DNA of 64,000 nt from Molossus alvarezi. Lineage: Eukaryota; Chordata; Mammalia; Chiroptera; Molossidae. The first letter of the stretch is position 1. The number at the start of each line of letters is the position of its first letter. The stretch spans positions 6,696,001 through 6,760,000 of the forward strand of contig CM073886.1 in the NCBI GenBank assembly GCA_037176705.1, given 5' to 3'. Positions 46,381 to 56,434 of this stretch are shown piece after piece. Made by a program: the position numbers and the translations under genes. The notes beneath the pieces were generated by a model that worked only from the letters and a program-made list of their open reading frames with translations, searched no databases and had not been told where the DNA came from.

Positions 46381-46485
46381 CTGTCTTTTGATTTTTTGAT
46401 AATAGCCTAATAGGTGTGGGATGATATCTCACTGTGGTTTGGATTTGCATTTCCTTGGTGATGAGTGATGTTGAGCATCTTTCTT
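46381..46485 (-). mobile_element. old L1 ORF2 fragment, right part (host of the nest)
   Basis: Continues the L1 broken at 38,839: TAATAGCCTAATAGGTGTGG and TTGCATTTCCTTGGTGATGA are the next ORF2 blocks in minus sense. Confidence 0.8.
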
Positions 46486-46681
46486 TTGCTTTTGCTCTGA
46501 CTCTCATCTGCCCCTTCCTGGTACGTGGCTGGAATATGCATTGGGTTCTGGGAACTCTGCTTTTTCCTGGGAGATTATGTGAGTGGGGGTATCAGTGCTT
46601 ACCACGTGAATTGCCAGGCAGACCCCATTGTTTCCAGGATAGGCTTATGCTTTTGACCAGAGCAGAGACTGTGATAATCTT

Positions 46682-46930
46682 TTTTGTTTAAAATCCTCAC
46701 CCCAGGATATTTTTCCATTCATTTTCAGACAGAGTGGGAAGGAGAGAGAGAGAGAGAGAGAGAAATGTCAATGTGAGGGAGACACATCGATTGGTTGCCT
46801 CCTGCACTACCCTGACCAGGACCAGGGACTGAACCGAAACCAAGGTACGTGCTCCTGATTGGAATTGAACCCACAACTCTTTGTTCCGTGGGCCAACGCT
46901 CTAATTGCTGAGCCAAACCAGCCAGGGCAG
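46682..46930 (-). repeat. VES SINE (TGAGGATT-tail type)
   Basis: AAATCCTCACCCCAGGATAT at left, CTGAGCCAAACCAGCCAGGG at right. Perfect duplication GACTGTGATAATCTT (46,667-46,681 and 46,931-46,945). Confidence 0.95.
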
Positions 46931-46945
46931 GACTGTGATAATCTT

Positions 46946-47325
46946 ATTTGCCTTGTCTGTCATCTCAATCAGTGTTTTGTAACATCGTAATCAACAAACA
47001 TAGACAGGTATGTAAATTGAAATTAATTAAAATTAATTTAATTTAAAATTCAGTTTCTCCATCCCACTCACTACATTTCAAATGCTCAATGTCACTTATG
47101 TTCATTACTGTATATCAGTTTTTTTTTTCATTATACTCCCCCAAGAAGCCTTTTTACACACTTTTTTCTAAGTCGCCACCCTCCCCTAGGAAGCTTTAAT
47201 AACATAGATGTGTTATATGTGTTTATTTACTGTATGTATGTCTGTGCTTCATACATAAAAACAGCACTTTGGTTCCTCCAACCAGGAACCAATTTTTGCC
47301 CCTTGGGGAAAGTATCACCTCCATC
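46946..47325. other. unassigned AT-rich stretch
   Basis: Nothing recognised. Confidence 0.4.
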
Positions 47326-47340
47326 AAGAAGGCATATGCT

Positions 47341-47552
47341 GCCCTGGCCAGTGTGGCTCAGTTGGTTGGGTGTCATCCTATGCACTGAAAGGTTGCTGGT
47401 TCGATTCCCAGTCAGGGCACATGCCTGACTGGGCTGTGGGCTCGACCCCCAGTAGGGGGTATGCAGGAGGCCGCCAATAAATGTTTCTCTCTCCCTCTCC
47501 CTTTCTCTCTCTCTAAAAGATCAATACAAAAAATTGTTTAAATCTTTAAAAA
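47341..47552 (+). repeat. VES SINE (ATCAATAAA-tail type)
   Basis: Head GCCCTGGCCAGTGTGGCTCA, tail AAGATCAATACAAAAAATTG. Perfect 15-bp duplication AAGAAGGCATATGCT (47,326-47,340 and 47,553-47,567). Confidence 0.96.
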
Positions 47553-47609
47553 AAGAAGGCATATGCTATACAAACCAGGCCAAGATGAGGGTGAGGGACC
47601 TAAGGTTCA

Positions 47610-47830
47610 AATTTCTTTTTTAATTTTAAAAATGTTTTAAATATTTTCATTACATTTGACATACAATATTACATTAGTGTAGGGTGTGCAACATAGTGAT
47701 TAGGCATTTATGAAGTGAGCACCCCGGTATGTCCAGTACCCATCTGACAACATATATCGTTATTACAATACTATTGACCATACCTAGAGTTCAAAATGTA
47801 AGGTCTTACATTTTCAGGCCATTACTATAG
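47610..47830 (-). mobile_element. L1 3' UTR fragment
   Basis: GACATACAATATTACATTAG, GTGCAACATAGTGATTAGGC, AGTACCCATCTGACAACATA and ATACTATTGACCATACC follow the minus-sense L1 3' UTR order, as at 24.5 kb. Confidence 0.8.
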
Positions 47831-48032
47831 CCTCCTTCCATTTTGCAGCCTACTTGCCTCACCTGCCTCACCCTAGACCAGCCCTAATATGAACATTTTC
47901 TTCATCACAGAATGTTTTATCAGATTAGAATTTAGGAAAGATGGAACCAAGAGAGGCATTTGAAGAAACTCCATTTGGAAGCGCTGTAGATGAGTTGTCT
48001 CAGCCCTGGCTGCTCATTTGAATGAGCTTCAA

Positions 48033-48112
48033 GCCCTGGCCGGTTCGGCTAAGCAGTTAGAGCGTGGGCCAATGGACCAAAGAGTTGCAGGTTTGGTTCC
48101 GGTCAAAGGCAC
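48033..48112 (+). repeat. VES SINE head only
   Basis: The tRNA-like part (GCCCTGGCCGGTTCGGCTAA through GGTTTGGTTCCGGTCAAAGG) stops after GCAC. No A run and no clear duplication follow, so later deletion is as likely as insertion in this form. Confidence 0.8.
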
Positions 48113-48625
48113 AAGGAACATGGTGTGGGAGATGTAGAGTAGTGGCTTGTCTAGGGAACTTGATGTCACAGGTTTTGCATGGCTTGGACCGTATTTATAT
48201 TACACATGCTCTGGACATTGTCACTGACCATCAAGATGATCATTAATCCAATGGGGCTCCTAGGTCCAGTGGAGAGGGTGGCCTTGGGTTAATTTATTAA
48301 CCTCCTTCCTGACCTTTGTTGGCTGCTTCTGGGGCCAATGCCAAAGGGCCCTTTTTAAGGCTCTTGTTAAATCCAGTGGTCAGTCTTCATTGGTTCCAGA
48401 TGAACAGCGGGAGGTATTATGATGACTGCAGCCCTGGGCGGGGCTTCACCTACTCTGATAGGAACCAAAGCAACATCTCCCTTACCTGGCCCCAGTCTGG
48501 TTGTCAGACTAAACTAACTTCAGTTCGAAGAACAGACTATGGAGGGGATATTGGAATTCTAAGTGCCACCAACCATCACCCTCACCTCAACACACACACA
48601 TCTCAGAAGGATTATTTTTATGCAC
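48113..48625. other. unassigned stretch
   Basis: A 154-codon frame crosses it (48,316-48,780) but matches nothing known and runs into the Tigger end and an LTR. Confidence 0.35.
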
Positions 48626-48665
48626 TACAGTCATCCCCACTTATCTGTGGGGGATACACTCTGAA

Positions 48666-49363
48666 GTTACTGGAAAGGGGACCTGGCCCTGAGCCGCTCT
48701 GCCTAGGGCCGGCCAGTAGTGTGTGGGTTCTTGACTTTGTGCAGGAAAGATTTCACTGTACAAGTTCAGGTGATTTTTAGAGGACGTTTATTAAAGCTGG
48801 GGACAGTGGAACAAGGAAGGGCTTAGGATAACAGGAGAGGGACCAGTGGGGAAATGAGCCTTGATTGGTCTGCACTGGCTCACTAAGAAGTCAGAGAAAA
48901 GGGGGCCTTGGGGACAAGCTCAGGGGTTTGCCTGGGATGAACTGCCACTGCCCATTGCTGCCCTGGTTGCAAGCCTCAGGGGTCCCTTAGGGTCTAGGAG
49001 ATGCTGCCTGTGGGGGACGTGTGCTCCTAGGAGAGCAAATGATCACTGGGACCTTCGTCTTGAGGGGTTTTAAAGATGGGCATTTAGGGATCTCAATAGA
49101 ATACTTATCAGCTTTATGCTGACATACAAAATGAGATTTATTCTCTTAATTTCATCTGTCCTTGTGACTAATTGGATTTCTGCTGTCTGTCTCCCTGAGC
49201 AGGTGATTTAAGCTATTTAACCTCTGGTTGGGGAGGAGAAGTGCAAACCATTACTCTCAAGTGTCCTTGGTTTAAGGAAGACAGGACTTACTAGGTGGCT
49301 GCAAACTGCTGTTTAACTGCCTCCCTGTTCTGTTTGGACTGGCTCACTGGTCTGTCTCCCTAA
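48666..49363 (-). mobile_element. ERV LTR, minus orientation, inside Tigger
   Basis: About 0.7 kb between two Tigger pieces. The complement of AATAAA (TTTATT, near 48,787) is placed as an LTR polyadenylation signal near the 3' end in minus sense. It shares long stretches in inverted orientation with 49,787-50,670, for example CACCTGCTCAGGGAGACAGA. No retroviral gene sequence lies inside. Family not named. Confidence 0.65.
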
Positions 49364-49545
49364 GACCCCCAGTGGATGGCTAAAACTGTAAATAGTACCA
49401 AACCCTATGTTTCCCTATACATACATACCTGTAAAAAATTTTTATTATAAATTAGGCACATGAATAGATTAACAATAGCTCATAATAAAATAGAAATTTA
49501 TAATAATATACTGTAATAAAAGTTATGTGAATATTCTCGCCTTTC

Positions 49546-49786
49546 AGGAGACCCCTTGCTGAAGTCTTTGTACTGGGATTGCACAGAAACCTCTTTCATG
49601 TGCCCTTTATTTTGAGTTTTTTTCTTATGACTCAAACTGGCCTCACCCAGTGTCCTGACTCACCCACCTCCCTCTCCCTTGCTTAATCATTAAGCCCTCA
49701 GGATAATGAGGTTCTGGTTAGCATCCAGTAGTCTTAGAAACAAGGTCCTAGGTCTATTAGTGACAGAGACAGAGTTTTTAATCAAA
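49546..49786. other. unassigned sequence between Tigger and LTR
   Basis: About 240 bp not belonging to Tigger and with no counterpart that I can see in the minus LTR. It could be a leftover of retroviral internal sequence or another insertion. Confidence 0.35.
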
Positions 49787-50007
49787 CTGAGACCGGCCAG
49801 TGAGCCAGGACAAGTGGGACAGGGAAACAGACAGACAGTTAAACAGCAGCCATCTGGTAAACCCCAGGGACACTCAAGAGTAAATGCTTTGCTTCTCCTT
49901 CCCAACCAGAAGGTAAGTAGCTTAGATCACCTGCTCAGGGAGACAGACAGCAGAAGTCCAATTATGATTTGCCAACTACACCCAAAAGCAGATGAAGTTA
50001 AGGAATA

Positions 50008-50204
50008 CAGTCGTCCCTCGCCACTTCATGCTCCGACGTTTGCGGCTTCCCATATTTGAAGAAACCACGAAGGAGTGGAGCCGCAGACGTCGAGGCGCGA
50101 AGTGGCAGGGACGACTGTGTAGAAATAAAGAACCCTACTTTGCGGAAATTCACTTATCGAGGTAGAGTCTGGAACTGATTAACCGCGATAAACGAGGGCC
50201 ACTA
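50008..50204. mobile_element. hairpin MITE (TcMar/Tigger-like)
   Basis: Starts CAGTCGTCCCTCGCCACTTC, with TA duplication at 50,006-50,007 and 50,205-50,206. The first 112 bases fold back: the opening block returns as GAAGTGGCAGGGACGACTG at 50,100-50,118, and CTCCGACGTTTGCGGC returns as GCCGCAGACGTCGAG. The rest ends CGCGATAAACGAGGGCCACT, the other terminal repeat. Too short for a protein. Confidence 0.8.
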
Positions 50205-50244
50205 TAAATCTCATTTTGGCATATCAGCATAAAACTGATGAATA

Positions 50245-50475
50245 TTCATCCTGGCTGGGTGTCTCAGGTGGTTGGAGTGTTGACCCATACACCAAAAGGT
50301 TGTGGGTTCGATTCTCGGTCAAGGCACATATCTGGGTTGTGGGTTTGATCCCAGTCTGGGTGTGTTTGGGAGGTAACCAATGGATATTTCTCTCTCACAC
50401 TGATGTTTCTCTCTCCCTCTCTCTCTAAAAAAAATCAGTAAAAACATATCCTTGGGTGAGGATTAAAAAATACAA
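50245..50475 (+). repeat. VES SINE
   Basis: Head ATCCTGGCTGGGTGTCTCAG, tail CCTTGGGTGAGGATTAAAAA. Perfect duplication AAAACTGATGAATA (50,231-50,244 and 50,476-50,489). Confidence 0.95.
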
Positions 50476-50783
50476 AAAACTGATGAATAATCTACTGAGC
50501 TCTTCCCATAAGACCGCCCCTAAACTCCCAGCTTTTAAAACCCTCAAATGGAAGGTCCCAGCACATGCTCACCCTCCCTGGAGCATGCTGGCACCTCCCC
50601 CCCTCTCCCCCCACAGGCATGCACTGTGGCTGAAACTTCTGCAATTTGAGGTGCGACAGGAAAACTAGCACAAATTTCCTTTTTCTTCAAAACTTTATGG
50701 ATAGTAGATTAATTCTGACTGTGGATCTGAACAACCTCAGCATACAATTATTTTACTTTTCTCACTAAAAACTTTCACCTTTT

Positions 50784-50938
50784 GCCTGGCCATCCCGTGG
50801 TCTGAGAGGTCCTGGTTCAATTCCCGGTCAGGGCACATGACCGAATTGCAGGCTCGATCCCGAGTCGGGGGTGTGCAGGAGGCAGCCGATGGCTGTTTCT
50901 ATCTCTCTTTCCCTAAAAAAAAAAAAAAAATCAATAAG
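50784..50938 (+). repeat. VES SINE with deleted A-box region
   Basis: Begins GCCTGGCCA then jumps to TCCCGTGGTCTGAGAGGTCC, missing most of the A box. B box and body are normal, tail A run with TCAATAAG. Target duplication AACTTTCACCTTT at 50,770-50,782 and 50,939-50,951. Confidence 0.9.
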
Positions 50939-51339
50939 AACTTTCACCTTTTCACCCACTGAAAGTACTGTCCAGCTTCTTTGTCATATCCGAACGGCCA
51001 GCATCACTACTCTTGCACTTTGGGGCCATTATTAAGTAAAATGAAGGTGACTTGAACACAAGCACTGAGACACCAGGACAGCTGATCTGATAATGAGAGG
51101 GCTAAGTGACTAACGAGCGGGGAGCAGAAACAGTGTGACGTGGGGACAAAGGGATGAGTCATGCCCAGGCGGACCAAGTGGGACTTGCAAGATTTCATCA
51201 CACTCCTCAGAATGGCACTCAATTTAAAACTTACGAATTGTTTATTTCTGGAATTTTCCACCTTATATTTTTGGGCGGGAGTTGACTGAGTAACTGAAAC
51301 CAAGGAAAGCAAAACCACGGATGAAGGGGGAGGACTGTA

Positions 51340-52089
51340 ATAGACCTGATATGGATATACCATATTTTATGTAACAGTTTCCTTTGTCATCATTTTTTAA
51401 CCGGGATCCTGTTCAAATCAATCACTTCATCTTCTTCCAGAAATACTTCATAAAACAGAAATCGAGCATGTTACTTTTCTGCTTCAAAACGTTAGTGTGA
51501 TGTGATTGTGGAGATTCTAGAACGTGGCAAATGAGTGAGCATCCCCAATCCTCCCCTTTAGACTCTGCTTAGGACAGTAAAAACGTCAGAGTAGGAGTGG
51601 TGATGGATGCTGGAGCCGCGCTGAAGCTCCAAAGCAGAGACAGATGCGGGCTCCCTTCCTTGGACGGAGGCAAAGGTCTGATGACTCCCCAGTGCAGATG
51701 GATGGTAGCCATGGGTCCTGGGTGTCCTTGGTGGGGACTGCCCGATCTTGCTGACCCCAGGAGACCTGAAGTGGAAGTAGTTAGTTGGCCTGATTTCACC
51801 ACAGTTTGAGTGAGTGATAAAAACTGTCTGTGCCGGTGACTGAAAACAAGCCCTTGGACCCAGGGGTAAGAGTGTGTGGTCCCCAGTGGAGGTGAGGGCG
51901 TTTGTGAGCTTATTTCCCATGACACAAAAAAGAAAACTATGTCACAATAATAACGCTTGCTTACAAAAACCACTAGCAACTATAACATTAAGCTGAAGCC
52001 ATTTCTGTCAAAATCATTATTTTTGGCATTACTTTGCAGACCTTAACTAATGCAATACATTAGGTCTCATTTATTATTGCCAATTAAAT
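51340..52089. other. unassigned stretch
   Basis: Nothing recognised. Frames on both strands at 51.56-51.98 kb are in GC-rich DNA and match no family. Confidence 0.35.
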
Positions 52090-52329
52090 AATCCATATAA
52101 ATATTGGAAAAAGAAGAAACAAAGTTATATTATTTTCATGTGATATAATTGTGTATTTAGAAAACCCAAAGGACTCTACCAAAAGCTATTTGAAATCATT
52201 AAACTTTGGTAAGGAAGATGATAGTACTTAGTATACAATAATGAATAAAATTTTCTTTATGCCAGCAGTAAAGGACAAGACATGGAGCTAATAAAAAAAA
52301 TACTAATCCCATGTGGGGGATAGCCTCTA

Positions 52330-52957
52330 AATAATGCCAAGATGTCTACAAAGTAATCTTTTTTTTCTATCCTCACCCAAGGACATTTTTCCATTTTTTG
52401 TTCAGATAGAGTGGGGAGGGAGAGAGAAAGAGAGAAACATGGACATGACACATCGAGTGGCTGCCACCCGCACGACCCAACCAGGGCCGGGGACAAACTG
52501 CAACCGAGGTACGTGCCCTTAGCGGGAACCGAACCCGGGTCTCTCTGGACCACAGGCCGACGCTCTACCGCTGAGCCAAACTGACCAGGGCCATAAAGTA
52601 ATCTTAAAAACCTGAGACTATGTTGCTTTACATGACAAAAGGAATTTAGCAGATGTGAGCAAGTTGAAGCCCTGGCAAGGAGGTGAGCCCTTGTAATCGG
52701 CAGAGTCCGACTAGGAGATGTAACAATAACGGCCAAGGCAGGAATGATTCAAGAAAGGGCCAGGAGCCAAGGAACCCAGTTGGCCTCTAACAGAAGGAAA
52801 AGGCAGGAGATGGATTGTCTCCTGTAGCCTCCAGAAGGAACTCAGCCCTTGGTTTTATGGTTTCTGACCTCCAGAACTGTAAGGTAATAAATTCCTGTTG
52901 TTTTCAAACCACTAACTCCATGGTAATTCGTTATAGAGGCAATAGAAAATTAATATA
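52330..52957 (+). mobile_element. MLT1-type solitary LTR, split by a VES SINE
   Basis: TACATGACAAAAGGAATTTAGC, CAGGAGATGGATTGTCTCC, CTGACCTCCAGAACTGTAAG, GTAATAAATTCCTGTTGTTT and the GGTAATTCGTTATAGAGGCA end follow MLT1 order. Confidence 0.75.
52361..52592 (-). repeat. VES SINE (TGAGGATT-tail type)
   Basis: TTTTCTATCCTCACCCAAGG at left, TGAGCCAAACTGACCAGGGC at right. Duplication ACAAAGTAATCTT (52,348-52,360) / ATAAAGTAATCTT (52,593-52,605). Confidence 0.94.
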
Positions 52958-53549
52958 TCGTTTGTTATGACAAACACTGTAAAGTGCCTATGAATAAATG
53001 ATGCATAAAAGGCACATGGTTCACATGAAGAAAACTGAATTCTCATTGAAGGGCACAACAAAAGACCAGAATAGCTGGAGAGAAATACATCCCTGGGTAG
53101 GAAGTCTTGATATCTTGAATGTCGGTCCTTCACGAACTAATATATAACGAACTAATATATAACTGTAAGCGAGTTGCAATCAAAATTCTAAGAGAGCTTT
53201 TGAGGGCGGAGGATGGGGGAATAAGTGACTAAAATTATTTAAAATTTTAAATAGAGAAAAATAAGAATCTGAGAATAGTCAAGAATATAATGAAAAAGTA
53301 TGGAGTGCCAGACTTACCAGATATTATAATTTACCATAAATTAATTGAAATCAAAATAGTGCCATAAACTACAACCAAAGACAAATGAGGTTTTGATGTT
53401 GTACTGCAGTAATAGAAGATGCTCCCCTTGGTAAAAGCTGGGTGAAGTGTATGTGAGACTCTGCACCATTTTCACAACTTCCTGTTAGCCTCTAATTATT
53501 TACAAATTAAAAAAAAAGATAATCGGGGGAAAAGGGGACTCAGGGGAGT

Positions 53550-54325
53550 ATAGTTGCCACCCCAAAACATGCTTCTTTGGGATATTAATTATTTTAAGTT
53601 GTTTTTTGTTTGTTTTTTCATCTTCACCTGAGGATATTTTTCCATTTATTTTTAGACACAGTGGGAGGGAGAGAGAGAGAGAAACATCGATGTGAGAGAG
53701 ACACATTCATTGGTTGCCTCCCCCACGACCCTGACCAGGGCCAGGGGCCGAACCACAACCAAGGTACATGCCCTTGACCGGAATCGAGCCCTCGACTCTT
53801 TGATTTGCAGGCCAGCTCTCTAACCGCTGAGCCAAACTGGCCAGGGCTTAAGTTGGTTATTTTTAAGAAACAACAACAACAAAAACCCAGGAAAACCTTC
53901 GGCCTTTGCGGGTGTGGGCTTCTGCCTAAGAATCTGAGGCAGAAAACCTGCTCCAGGAAGGGCGCTGTCATCACAGGTGACAGTTTAACCTGAACGAGTG
54001 CTGACGACAGGAGGAACCTAGCCAGGCCTGCTTAGTGCAAGTCCTCTCCGTGCCCTGTTGCTTCAAGGTGGCCCAACAAACGTGTAAACATTGACTCTTC
54101 CCTCGTGAACTGCCTTATTTCCCTTTGAAGTCCGAGACCCTCCACTTCTCCTCCTCAGTCCAGAATGACACATAGATCTCATTTTGCCTCACTGTCTGAA
54201 ATTTTCCTGCTTATATAAATTCCCTGTTTTAATCATGAAAACTTGATTTTCTCCTGTTAATCTGCCTTATGTCATTATTTATTCAGCCAGAAGAACCAAG
54301 AGGGGGAAGTTTTCCTGTCCCAACA
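53550..54325 (+). mobile_element. probable ERV solitary LTR, split by a VES SINE
   Basis: Ordered LTR-like blocks: GGTGACAGTTTAACCTGAAC, CAGGCCTGCTTAGTGCAAGT, a TATA-like GCTTATATAAATTCCC at 54,211, TTTTCTCCTGTTAATCTGCC, CAGCCAGAAGAACCAAGAGG, and a CAACA end at 54,325. No retroviral genes adjoin. It resembles LTRs seen in other Laurasiatheria; family not named. Confidence 0.6.
53609..53847 (-). repeat. VES SINE (TGAGGATT-tail type)
   Basis: CATCTTCACCTGAGGATATT at left, GAGCCAAACTGGCCAGGGC at right. Flanking TTAAGTTGTTTTTTG (53,594) / TTAAGTTGGTTATTT (53,848). Confidence 0.9.
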
Positions 54326-54339
54326 GAACGCTTGCAAAG

Positions 54340-54870
54340 ATATGGATAAAGATGAACAATGACTAATAGTCAAAGAACTTTTCCCAATTAATAACAAAAT
54401 GACAACTGAATAGAAAAATGAGCAGGCAATTCACAAAGGGAACATGCAAATTGTCAATAAGCATATGCGAGGATGCTCAATGTCTGTAGAAGCCAAGAAA
54501 ATGCAAATGAAATCAATACAGTCTTCTTTTTCACCCATTATATTTTCCAAAGTTTTCAAATAAAAGAGTGATAATGTTCAATTCTGGCTGACAGTGTTGA
54601 GAAATAGGAATTGCTGCAACCTATTAGAAAAGTCATCTGGACACGCTCGTCAAAATTTTTAAAAATGCAAATATTCTCTGATGCAGAATCCTACCTTTGG
54701 GAATCTATTTTACTGACATGAAATCTCCAATATGTGCAGACTCATACCACAAAATTTTTGTAATTGCTAAATACAGACAATTTTAATGCCCACCAGTAAG
54801 AGAATGGTTGAATAAATAAACGAGTGAGATCTAACTCATCTGAAGGGATGTCTGTATGTTAAGGGGGAAA
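54340..54870 (+). mobile_element. old L1 3' fragment
   Basis: GAATAGAAAAATGAGCAGGC, AATTGTCAATAAGCATATGC and GAGGATGCTCAATGTCTG are ORF2-end L1 blocks, probably the continuation of the L1 broken at 53,530. Confidence 0.65.
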
Positions 54871-55108
54871 GCAAGTTGCAGAGTGATATGCATGTTATAC
54901 CAGCTTTTGTAATCCAAGCCAGAGCAGATAAGCAAACCAACCAACCCTGGATGAGAGAAAGGTATGTCAGGACACCCTCCTGCGTACTACCCCTGGCTGC
55001 CTCCCAGATAGACAAGAGCAGAAACCATGACTCTTTTTCTCCTTTTATATCATTTTTTAGCTCCTTAAAATAAACAAGTATTATCTTAATTATTTAAAAT
55101 CCTATAAA

Positions 55109-55239
55109 GCCCTGGCATTGTGGTTCAGTTGATTGGAGCATCATCCCAAAAGGTGGTGTGTTCAATTCCCGGTCAGGGCACATACTCAGGTTTTGGGTTC
55201 GATCCATAGTCAGGACATGTGTGGGAGGCAACTGATCAA

Positions 55240-55286
<47 letters not shown>

Positions 55287-55313
55287 TCTTCTCTCTAAAA
55301 ATCAATAAAAAGA
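55109..55313 (+). repeat. VES SINE (ATCAATAAA-tail type)
   Basis: Head GCCCTGGCATTGTGGTTCAG, body with a long TC run, tail AAAAATCAATAAAAAG. Imperfect duplication TTAAAATCCTATAAA (55,094) / AATTTAATCCTATAA (55,314). Confidence 0.9.
55240..55283. repeat. (TC)n microsatellite
   Basis: About 20 CT units, grown from the SINE body. Confidence 0.9.
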
Positions 55314-55384
55314 AATTTAATCCTATAACATATAAAATGTTGCTATGTCCCAATTGGCTGTAAGTGACAAGCTTCTCAATGTGA

Positions 55385-55765
55385 CATATAAGGCCACTGT
55401 GGTCTAGCCCCTGCCACTTCTATGGCCTCATCTCTCTCCACATTTCCCCCATACATAGTGTTTTGGCCACACTAAGCTATAGTACTTAGAGTTTCTTAAA
55501 TATGACATCTTGTGTCTTATCTCTGAATTTTGCACACTCCCCTGAAAAGTTATTCTTTTTTTTTCCCCACCTAGTAAACTCCTACTCATTCTTCAAAACC
55601 CAAATTAAATGACCCTACCCCACTCCGTTTGTACCTCAGTGACAACATTTGTACTTTATTGAAATTATTTGTGCATATATATATGTGCATCTCTGTGGTA
55701 CCAGCCTTGATTGTACTCGGTTGGCATATAAGAAGTGTTTAATGCTTACTGAATGAATTAAAATT
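55385..55765 (+). repeat. L2 LINE 3' fragment
   Basis: CCACTGTGGTCTAGCCCCTG, CCTACTCATTCTTCAAAACC, CTCAGTGACAACATTTGTAC and AAGAAGTGTTTAATGCTTAC in L2 order. Confidence 0.75.
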
Positions 55766-56430
55766 AATCAAATCGGTGTTTTATAATGTCTGTGTTTTTT
55801 ACCTAACAATAGCATAATTCAGGCTATGTTTTGATGATTTGTGGTTTTGACAAGCCAATGTGGGTGCAACATTTTAGAAATAGGCTACTCTAGTTTGACT
55901 ATTTTGTCAAAAGTTGAGACACCTGCAGTCAAGCTTTCCAACAGCTAGAATTCATGTTCATTCTGAGCTAAATTCCTAATAGGGAATAAAATATGAATAT
56001 GAGAATGCAATTGTGCTGTTTTGAAAGTGCAATCCTCAATTCCACTTCTTTTTCCTTCCTCTAGAGAATGTGTTGTCACTCCTGTCGTGTTCAGATCCAG
56101 TCCCAGCCCTTCCTCTGGCTGCACAAAGGCTGGCCCCTGCAGCCCTGTCTCCAGGCCCTCGTCCCACTGGCTGCCAGCTGAGCCCAGCTATGGCAGGCCC
56201 AGGCGGGAGCCTGGAGGGCAGACAGAAGGGAGAGGCCGGGGTGTCTCTCCGCTGTGCTTCCATCACTGCCTCTCCTGCAGCTCCTCTGTGCCTCTAAGCC
56301 TCCATGGGAACCCCCAGTCTTTGTTCCTCATCTTCTGGGTGCTCGGGTTACACTGGGCCCCGGTTATGCTGCCTCCTCCCTTTGTCTCTACAGCAGCGAC
56401 TTCCTGATGTTGCTAATCTCTGGGTCACTT
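55766..56430. other. unassigned stretch, right half GC-rich
   Basis: 56,040-56,400 is GC-rich with several overlapping frames. No recognisable protein or repeat. Confidence 0.35.
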
Positions 56431-56434
56431 CATG

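Larger units (their letters stand above)
49787..50670 (+). mobile_element. ERV LTR, plus orientation, inside Tigger
   Basis: Related to the LTR at 48,666-49,363 in reverse: GAGACCGGCCAGTGAGCCAG at the start, AGACAGACAGCAGAAGTCCA, AAATCTCATTTTGGCATATC, and TTTTAAAACCCTCAAATGG. Interrupted by a MITE (50,008-50,204) and a VES SINE (50,245-50,475); without these it is about 0.45 kb. Confidence 0.65.
48628..51337 (+). mobile_element. Tigger-type DNA transposon (non-autonomous), in pieces
   Basis: Pieces in order: 48,628-48,665 (CAGTCATCCCCACTTATCTG TIR), 49,364-49,545 (AGACCCCCAGTGGATGGCTA, CTATACATACATACCTG, TACTGTAATAAAAGTTATGT), about 50,670-50,769 (CTTTATGGATAGTAGATTAA) and 50,952-51,337 (ending GATGAAGGGGGAGGACTG). 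TA duplication at 48,626-48,627 and 51,338-51,339. The pieces sum to about 0.7 kb, matching a Tigger1/MER2-like deletion derivative. Interrupted by two LTRs and a VES SINE. Confidence 0.82.
52090..53530 (+). mobile_element. old L1 ORF2 fragments split by an MLT1 LTR
   Basis: 52,090-52,330 reads through the block after the RT core (TTGTGTATTTAGAAAACCCA, CAAAGGACTCTACCAAAAGC). It resumes at 52,958 and runs to AGACTTACCAGATATTATAA. Stops throughout. Confidence 0.7.

Noticed and set aside
48316..48780. 154-codon frame as a coding gene
   Set aside because: It crosses the Tigger terminal repeat and into an LTR; the frame is chance.
50008..50118. Hairpin as a transcription terminator or microRNA
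   Set aside because: TA duplications and terminal repeats explain it as a MITE. A microRNA from it is possible but nothing supports expression.
48666..50670. A provirus between the two LTRs
   Set aside because: The LTRs are in opposite orientation and the DNA between them is mostly Tigger, with no gag, pol or env similarity.
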